Source: Sorghum bicolor
Taxonomy: Eukaryota; Streptophyta; Magnoliopsida; Poales; Poaceae
Assembly: GCF_000003195.3 (NCBI RefSeq)
Contig: NC_012870.2
Coordinates: 21,258,501-21,322,500 of the forward strand
Direction of reading: 5' to 3'
Length of the DNA: 64,000 nucleotides
The notes beneath the pieces were generated by a model, which saw nothing but the letters and a program-made list of their open reading frames with translations, had not been told where the DNA came from and did not search any database. Shown piece after piece: positions 56,812 through 64,000 of the stretch. Position 1 is the stretch's first letter, and each line of letters begins with the position of its first letter. The position numbers were made by a program, and so were the translations under genes.

Positions 56812-57186
56812 AATGCATGGATGAGGAAACTTTCCAGAGGAAAGGATATACTTAAATCTTCCAACAAATGAACAGTATATAAAATGGAGGTGTACTTCTC
56901 TTTTGGGAATCCTACCAGGCTATACCATCCAAACGGGCCCGAGTTGTCTTCGAAGGATTTGGTAGGCCAATGGCAGATGCTTGTTCAACAAAGTGCACCA
57001 CCTGATTTCCGAAATAAAAAAAGTCATATCTGCACCCGCCTGTAGAACCAGAAACCTCCGCAAGTCAACGATAGGTAGATGCGGGGGCGACGAGAAAACG
57101 GTCAGGAAAAGGAAAGAACAGTTCACGAGTTAAAGTTTATAGTCCGTCACATTAAATGTTTAAACATATGCATACAGTACTAAGCC
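56812..57186 (-). repeat. Right arm of the long inverted repeat
   Basis: This is the reverse complement of 53977-54350 with scattered differences. It carries CCATCCAAACGGGCCCGAG and CCGAAATAAAAAAAGTC-like text, and ends at AGTACTAAGCC, touching the MITE at 57182. Confidence 0.85.
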
Positions 57187-57422
57187 TTGTTTAGTTGCAA
57201 ATTTTTTTACAAAATGTACCTGTAACACTTCTGTTTGTATTTGACAAATATTGTCCAATAATTAACTAACTAGACTTAAAAATTTCGTCTCGCAAATTAC
57301 AGGTAAACTGTGCAATTAGTTATTTTTTTAATTTATATTTAATGTTCCATGCATGTGCCGCAAAATTCGATGTGACGGCCTGAAAAAAATTGCAAATTTT
57401 TTTTGGAAACTAAACAAGGCCT
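57182..57422. mobile_element. MITE of the GCCTTGTTTAG family, copy 8
   Basis: AGCCTTGTTTAGTTGC on the left and GGAAACTAAACAAGGCC on the right. The interior order matches the other copies. Confidence 0.85.
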
Positions 57423-60400
57423 AAACTAGATGTAGGATGCTAGAAACTAATCAAACCAACCTAGATGTAGGATGCTAGGACCAGCCACCAGATCCTGGTT
57501 CCCCTTCGCTCCAATGCCATAGGCAACGGAGAAGCTGGAGGTCACCAGAGAAGGGAGACGGCGAGCAGCAAAGCCGCTCACTATAAGAAACAAGTCAAAC
57601 AACCATCCAGTGTTTATTTTACATGAAATTGAATCAAATCAGAGATACCAGAACTCTCCATTCACGACATAGTGAGTGATTATTATGTGCATTTCATTTC
57701 ATTTCATTCCATTTACAGAATTCACTGGAGTGTGGTTTAGCAATAACTGAATAGTCAACTCAATGTATAATTATATGGCATTAATGCTAAACAAAAAGAA
57801 AAGCACCAATGGCTTCCGTACCAAAGCGTAGAACTATATTGAGTATATTGAGTATACTATGTGTTATGCAACTACTTATAGGGCATAGACATCATGGCAA
57901 CAAAAGGAAGCCGCTAGTACTATAAGTTACCTATACATTGGGGCATTGCTATATCACAAGCATCAATGATCACCAGTATGCAGACAAGCCACCCCTTGCG
58001 CCACACAGCCGAGACCTTGCCCATGCTCCCCCCCACCAAGCCATAGTGACTCCAGCACTTTCGTCTGCTGACAGAAGTTTTGCCATTAAAACATGCACTT
58101 TGGGAAGGGAGTGTAAGCTTGCACCTAAAACTCAAATTTAAGTTTAACATCTAACCACAATTCTGAAGTAGATCATACCAAGAAAGGTACCATATTGCAC
58201 ATAAAGCTATAACACATTTGTTTCAAGATCCTAGTTTAACTTCGCAAAACTTGGTGGAAAAGAACAATAGGATAACTAATCTTCAACTTATTAATGATGA
58301 CAAGAACCTTCATATACACCTATTTCCAAGAGAAGACTCAAATTCACGAACCTGTGCTAGACATGCTGAAAGAATCCAACCAATGTATCCTTGAATGCCA
58401 AGTTTTAGGGCAAACACACATCCAATAAATAGGGATGCAAGATCATTTCCCCTCTACACTAATCCGTCTGGAAATTCTAGAATGTCACATTTTTTGGGAC
58501 GGACATAGTATTATGGAAAAGAGTTACATGATGCATTTTGGTATCAGAAACATAAAAAGCACAGTGGGATAAAAACAATTGATTCAGATTGTAGCAATTC
58601 ATCATCATCTCAACTGTTTATTGAGCATCTCAAAGTTTTGATTATGGGTACTAGATCAATCGTCTCTACAACATGATCTAACATCGCACTAGATCTAGGT
58701 GTTTGAGACAAGTGCTCATGCAAATTAAGTAATTAACCCAAGCCTAGTACATAGAATAAGTCGTTTCAACAACTACAATGCTCATCTGACATTCAAGGGG
58801 AGAACATCAGCAACTATATATGTGAATAAGATTCCATGTCAAAGGATATAGCCATATTTTTTTTATTATAATATACCACTGGGCACAAGGTAAGTGATAA
58901 AAGGCATCATTATTACCAAAAGAAAAAAATATACACTTCATAAAAACTTGAAACTTAAATCAGAGGTCAACTGGTCATCAACATAGTAAACAGAGCAAGG
59001 GAAAACAATTATGATGTTGAGCCCATCTGTGTATGCCTAAGCTGCTTACAGAAAAGCAGGGTGTTTTTTTTTGGTGTGTGTGTGTGGGGGGGGGGGGGGA
59101 GCTGAAGCACTTTCTAGAAGGCAAACCAAACACAGCCTTAAGAAATAAACAAGCAAAGCTAACCCTCCTTTCACACTGCTTCATCCGCCAAGTTTCTTTA
59201 CTTTAAAAAATAAATAATTTCACCAAAATTGTAATAATAAGGAAAACAAATATCATACTTTTCATGATAAATACATTGAGCATTGTTTGGGTGATCAATC
59301 TAAATGTCTAGCGCAATATTATTTGCTCAAAAGTTAAAACTGGCGCGGTGAATTTTCCGGTCATCGATGGATATGGTACACAGTAAATCTGAATGAACAA
59401 AACCAAGAATCGCCTAGAGTTTCACTTTGACAAGTACCAGAGTCAAAAAGATTTTGCCAGACAAAACGTGAATATAGAATCTTTGATTCCACATACCCAC
59501 TATCTTGTAGCACAGCACAAGACCCTTCAGAAAATGAAGCATAAGCTGGTGTCTTGCATTCTGTCAGCACCCCGATATTGAAACGTTTCGCCAGCTCATC
59601 ATGTAATCACTGTGTCTCATGCCTTTTTCAGATGCCTGATTTCATAGACCTTGCTTGGGCATCTCTAAAAAGGAATGTCATCCCATTCAACCTGTACATG
59701 AAGGAAGGTAGGAGGAAGGACAATTACTTTACTTGCCGAGCCTTCACTGTTCTACAATACAATCTACACCTAAACAATCAAGTAGCTTCACAGATAACCC
59801 GGTTATCTATACTACCTCAGAAACTTGGCGCTACAATCTTGCTGCTAATAAGCTTACTGCTGCTTGGAAAATATCGAAATCTAGGGCCAAATGGATGGAA
59901 TTCATAGCTTGATGATATACTTGGAGAATGTACCATTCCAGCTACATAAAAACACTTGCACTACAGTTGAACATACTGTTAGAAGCAGCTACAGCATCAA
60001 GCAACTATGACTGCATAAATTCAGGGTTTGCATCTGTTTCAAACCATCAATGTTGATAATACCACATGTCAATACAACCACCAAAAATATAGAACATCCC
60101 AGAATATAGGTAGAGCAAGATCCAGCATAAATACTACCGTCAAACACAAATATATGATCTTTAGAATAGAGGTACAACTAGATAATTTTGTCCATAAGCA
60201 GTCAAGCTACTCTAGCTTATAACTAGAGATGGAGCAACCTGAAACTCCACTCATGGCAAAGCACACAGATGGATAAAGCTAAATGTAAAAATTAATAAAA
60301 GCATTCCGCAAGATACTGCTACTCCACATTATAGCTACTTATTGACTAGGAAGTTCTAGTAGTAAGCCACTAAAGGATCAAGCATTCCAACCCGGAGAAA

Positions 60401-60529
60401 TACTGATTTAACCAGCAAATGGGCAATCTTCAGAATGCAGAGAGCAATCAGAGAGACTGGAATGACAGATCAATACATAGACTGCCCAGATGCACTGGTT
60501 CATTTCACAGACACTCAAAATGCCTATCT
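57423..60529. other. 3.1 kb without a supported gene
   Basis: A short direct repeat CTAGATGTAGGATGCTAG occurs at about 57425 and 57462. A G-run (GTGTGTGTGGGGGGGGG) lies at about 59075-59100. ORFs here are short; the longest (59554-59907, 117 codons) has no recognisable domain. The 3' UTR of the RRM gene probably occupies the right end. Confidence 0.5.
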
Positions 60530-62044
60530 TTACTGAGCAACCCTGGGCTGCACACTGCCATAGCCAGTGCCATAATTTGATTGCCCTTCAGCACCTCCAT
60601 TAACTGAACCGCCAAATCCACCACCTTGTGAAGGATCACTCCAAGCACTTGAATAGCCAGAGTTGGCGCCCCCACTTCCATAGCCTGCACTGTATCCAGA
60701 TGCTCCACCAGTAGCAGGATTGCCAGCACCATCACTACGTCCTCCATAAGCCCCATATCCTCCATGACTAGCGTACGATGGATCCCCTCCATATCCACCA
60801 TACCCATAGCCCTGGCTTCCATAGCCTGCAGGTCCACCAGGAGCTTGACTACTGGGAGCATTGCCACCACCAGAAGAGTTGTTCCAAGCACTATAGCCAG
60901 CACTGCTACCGTACCCTCCAGTTCCATATGCAGATGGAGCTTGACTGCCCCAAGGTCCTCTATTTGAGCCTGGAGGTCCACCTTGGTAACCAGAACCAGC
61001 AGCACCTGGGTTTCCATAATGTCCACCATAAGCAGCAGGAACACCTCCATATCCTCCAGCTCCATAATTTCCATATCCAACTGCAGGGTTAGCACCATAT
61101 CCATATCCAGCTGCCCCAGCACCATAGCCTCCTGCACCGTAGCCAGGATAGCCACCACTGCCCTGCTGGGCCTGCCCATACCTGCCACCATCACTTCTAC
61201 CATCATAGCTACCAGAGCTGGTGTTATGGCCATTGTTGCTCTGATAACCCCCACTTCCCCCAGAACGCCCACCACTAGAGCCACCAGGGTTCGCCTCACG
61301 GGGCAATGCACGCTTCACCTCAACCAGCTTCCCACCAAGATCATGGAAGGTCTTGTGCAGCACACGGTCAACTGCGTCCTCCGAGTCAAAGGTGATGAAT
61401 CCGAAGCCACGCGGGCGCTGCGTGTTCTGGTCATACATGACAACAACGTCAGTGACGCTGCCGAAGGTCTGGAAGTACTGCCGAAACCCATCCTCAGTCA
61501 GAGTAGAGGGCAGCCCGCCCACAAAGATCTTCTTGGTCCGAGCACCACTTGCATCGCCGGCACCGCCTCCTCCTCCTCCTCCAGCACCGCCAGTGTTCCT
61601 CCCACCGCTAGGGTTCGCGGCCTTGGAGGCCTGCTGCTCCTCCCGCGAGAGTGCCCGCTTCACATCGACCTGAGGCAACAAAAGTACCAGCAAAACCATG
61701 AGAAATCCTGGTCAAGCTCGGACGGTGAGGCAGATCAGAAGACGACCGAAGCGAATATTCCGCGCTGGTTTGCATATTCGATCTAGGGTTTCTCGTCGGC
61801 GAAGAGGTGGGGGTTGCCATACCGTGCGGCCGTCGAGGGTGTGGGGGTCCTGCAGCGCTCGGTCGACGACGGCGGGGTCGGCGAAGACGACGAACCCGAA
61901 GCCGCGGGGGCGGCCGGTGATCTTGTCGCGCATGACGGCCGCCTGCGTAACCTCGCCGTAGGCGGAGAAGTGCTCGCTCAGCTTCTCCTCCGTCGTTTCC
62001 CAGGAGATGCCGCCGATGAAGAGCTTGCCCTGGTCCGACTCCAT
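60530..62044 (-). CDS. hnRNP-like RNA-binding protein with two RRMs and a Gly/Tyr-rich tail
   Basis: Two exons on the minus strand, 62044-61823 and 61669-60530, joined by a 153-bp GT-AG intron, encode 453 residues. RRM1 (about 7-80) has LFIGGI and RGFGFVVF. RRM2 (about 121-195) has KIFVGGL and RGFGFITF. These are the RNP2/RNP1 motifs with the aromatic residues that stack on RNA. A Gly-rich linker (GGGGGGGAGD) separates the RRMs. The tail (200-453) is Gly/Tyr/Ser/Asn-rich, low complexity. The layout is that of plant hnRNP A/B (musashi-like, RNP1) proteins, which bind RNA in nucleus and cytoplasm; the targets cannot be told from sequence. The start MESDQGKLFIGG is the family start. The frame is intact. 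Confidence 0.93.
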
Positions 62045-62308
62045 CTCTCCTCTTCCGCCTCCGCCTCCGCCTCGCGCTCGCCTGCTGCTGCGGTGGGGGA
62101 AGAGGGAGAGAGGGAGAGAGCGGAATTGGGGATTTCCGGGGTGCGGATTTGGGTTTGGAGGCGGTAGGGTGGTTTGCGGGGATATTTTAGGTCGGGCGCG
62201 TGGTGGGGACCGCAGGGAGCCGCGAGCCGGAGGGTTTTCGTGGGGCTTTTCCGGTTGGACTTTGGAGAAGTTTTTACACGACCAGAGTCGGAACTTCCTA
62301 CAACTTTG
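62045..62308 (-). promoter_or_regulatory. 5' leader and proximal promoter of the RRM gene
   Basis: GA/CT-rich leader (CTCTCCCTCTTCCCCC-like text on the minus strand) over about 100 bp, then GC-rich sequence. No clear TATA box. A MITE begins at about 62309. Confidence 0.45.
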
Positions 62309-62541
62309 CGCCTTGTTTAGTTCGCAAAATTTTTCAAGATTCCCCGTCACATCGAATCTTGCGGCACATGCATGGAGCATTAAATATACATGAAAACAAA
62401 AACTATTTGCACAGTTCATCTGTAAACCGCGAGATGAATCTTTTGAGTCTAGTTACTCTATAATTGGACAATGTTTATCAAATAAAAACGAAAGTGCTAC
62501 AGTGCCGTTTTTCACAAGTTTTTGCGAACTGAACAAGGCCT
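62309..62541. mobile_element. MITE of the GCCTTGTTTAG family in the RRM gene promoter
   Basis: GCGCCTTGTTTAGTTCGC on the left and GCGAACTGAACAAGGCC on the right. It lies 265 bp upstream of the RRM gene ATG. Confidence 0.85.
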
Positions 62542-62650
62542 TGGTCATGATGGCGATAGAACTATTATTGTCAGAAGATCTCGTGAGATTACTGTCTTTG
62601 GTTGCTGTTACAAAATTGTACTATGTGTCCATGAAAAAAAATATTGGTTT

Positions 62651-62882
62651 AGGCCTTGTTTACTTCCAAAATTTTTTGCAAAATATGAATAGTGACACTT
62701 TCGTTTGTATTTGACAAATATTGTCCAATCATAAACTAAGATTCGTCTCGTCAATTTCGACCAAACTGTGCAATTAGTTTTTATTTTCCTCTATATTTAA
62801 TACTCCATACATGCGTCTAAAGATTCGATGTGACTGGGAATCTGAAAAATTTTGCAAAATTTTCTAGGAACTAAACAAGGCC
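62651..62882. mobile_element. MITE of the GCCTTGTTTAG family, copy 10
   Basis: AGGCCTTGTTTACTTCC on the left and GGAACTAAACAAGGCC on the right. It is in the same orientation as the copy at 62309 and about 110 bp from it. Confidence 0.85.
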
Positions 62883-62963
62883 TTAAAAAATTACGTGTCC
62901 ATGAAAAAAAATTCAACACAAAAGTGTACTATTTATTGGTTAAAAAATGCCTAAAGTTTGATA

Positions 62964-63005
<42 letters not shown>

Positions 63006-63842
63006 AATGTTAATATTTAAGGCAAAATAAGTATATTTTATGATATTAGATCTCATGATAAATTTAATTCACTGATATTTATTTGATATCATAAATGTTG
63101 TTGTTTTATATATATATTTATTATAGTCAATTTTATAATACTTTGACTTCATATTGTGTTAGAACTATATTTTTTTAACGGAGAGAGTATTCCAAATAGT
63201 ATCGTAATGTAATCTTTTATTTTTTGGTTTTTAGCTAGTCAAAGATAGAGAGCGGAGATGACACTTCAAAATGTGCATATAAGAGATAGATGAACTGTTG
63301 AAAGGTGAAAAGATATAAACAAAGCAACTTTTATTTAAATAAACTCTTTTAATAAGAATTTAGAGAGTAAATTTAAGAAAGACGGATGCTCGTAGCATCC
63401 TTATGAGCATTTGTATCTCGGTTGTTACTATAGAAAGTAATAGAGTTGTGAAAAGAATTGATAGCTATAATAAAATGAGATCTTTTTTGCGAGACAAGCC
63501 TGAACGCTTGAGCTTATTATCCGAATTTATCAATTATTCAGCAGTGTTTTTCTTTTACAACAAATTAGCAAATATTATTTTTTGTCATGACTTATCAGCC
63601 AAATAAACAAGAAAAATAAGATCTCGGGGTAACTTATGAAGGCCTATTCAGCTACATGGGTACGAACATATGGTGGGGTGAAAAAATTGGGCTTCCACTG
63701 ACCACTACAACGCATGGGCACAAACTAGTCAAAAAAAACACAAAGATATAAACAGCTAAAGACTACAGGGGTCAGATGCTGCTGCTGCTTTTTTATCTGC
63801 ACTCAACAAGAAACTGATGGATCTACAAGAAGCTGATGTAAA
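62883..63842. other. AT-rich intergenic sequence with (TA)n and degraded MITEs
   Basis: A (TA)n run lies at about 62966-63003. The end AACGGAGAGAGTA (63177-63189) looks like a worn Stowaway terminus. At about 63385-63620 there is a MITE-like stretch with GACTTATCAGCCAAATAAACAAG near its end. No gene is seen; a 67-codon ORF (63403-63606) lies in that repeat. Confidence 0.5.
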
Positions 63843-64000
63843 TCACGCTGATCCTTCTGAAAACATAGAACAGGGGGATAGGGGCGCGTCCTCCTCCTCG
63901 AACCATCGGTGGCTGAGCGCATCCGCCGCAGTGAGTCTCTTCTCCGGCACCAAACTGAGCAGGCCTCGCAGGACCTCGTGCCCGGCCTCGGACAGCTCAG
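63843..64000 (-). CDS. CDK-type protein kinase, C-terminal end (partial, cut by window edge)
   Basis: The minus strand from the window edge reads LSEAGHEVLRGLLS, then PEKRLTAADALSHRWFEEE, and stops at 63843-63845 (TGA) after FSEGSA. PEKRLTA is kinase subdomain XI with its conserved Arg, and LTAADALxHxWF is typical of the CMGC/CDK group. Only 52 codons are visible, so the ATP site, activation loop and cyclin-binding helix cannot be checked. I cannot say which CDK subgroup it is. The acidic tail is short. Confidence 0.8.
   Translation of the reverse strand, partial: ELSEAGHEVLRGLLSLVPEKRLTAADALSHRWFEEEDAPLSPCSMFSEGSA

Noticed and set aside
59554..59907. 117-codon ORF preceded by a TTTTTCAG acceptor-like site
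   Set aside because: The text has no domain and no matching upstream exon was found.
60764..61786. Plus-strand ORFs opposite the RRM gene
   Set aside because: They are antisense to the Gly/Tyr-rich coding region and give only low-complexity Ser/Thr/Ile text.
1..64000. tRNA or rRNA genes
   Set aside because: None found by reading; the tRNA-like matches are the primer-binding sites of the LTR elements.

Overview
The window is plant nuclear DNA, from a grass close to sorghum or sugarcane (Andropogoneae). The evidence is the nested LTR retrotransposons, Stowaway MITEs with CTCCCTCCGT ends, many copies of a roughly 230-bp MITE with GCCTTGTTTAG ends, GT-AG introns, and a very GC-rich early exon in the wax gene. 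The species call is an inference from repeat types; no search was run.

Left half (1-39.7 kb): a nest of LTR retrotransposons whose insertion order can be read from target-site duplications (TSDs). The outermost is a SIRE-like Ty1/copia element on the minus strand (pieces at 1-766, 2383-2424 and 32804-37225). It carries a solo LTR (767-2382, TSD GTGAC/GCGAC) and a Ty3/gypsy Athila-like element B (2425-32803, TSD TAGAC). Element B was hit three times: by a solo LTR of a third family (5170-5625, TSD CGCCT), by a Tat-lineage element C in reverse orientation (7917-20311, TSD GTGGC), and by a non-autonomous element A (23760-31992, TSD GTAGC) inside its right LTR. Element A keeps an intact 839-codon Gag ORF with two retropepsin-like domains in tandem and no reverse transcriptase. 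Element C carries, antisense to gag-pol, a six-exon host-like gene with a plant mobile domain and its own TATA box. Older copia LTR pieces follow at 37.2-39.7 kb.

Middle (40-53 kb): a Stowaway MITE nested in another Stowaway, then two host genes. A complete eight-exon CER1/GLOSSY1-like wax gene lies on the plus strand (42053-47625). A five-exon MUN/DUF810 gene related to PATROL1/UNC13 lies on the minus strand (49391-52726). The two converge.

Right part (53-64 kb): a dense MITE cluster with a 370-bp inverted repeat whose arms are 2.5 kb apart, about 3 kb with no gene I can support, a two-RRM glycine/tyrosine-rich hnRNP-like gene on the minus strand (60530-62044), more MITEs, and the C-terminal end of a CDK-type kinase gene on the minus strand at the right edge.

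The host genes do not form a pathway: one makes cuticular wax alkanes, one belongs to a membrane-traffic family, one is an RNA-binding protein and one a kinase. The most unusual content is in the retrotransposon nest: tandem proteases in element A, the antisense spliced gene in element C, and a conserved pair of small hairpins in the 3' non-coding regions of A and B.
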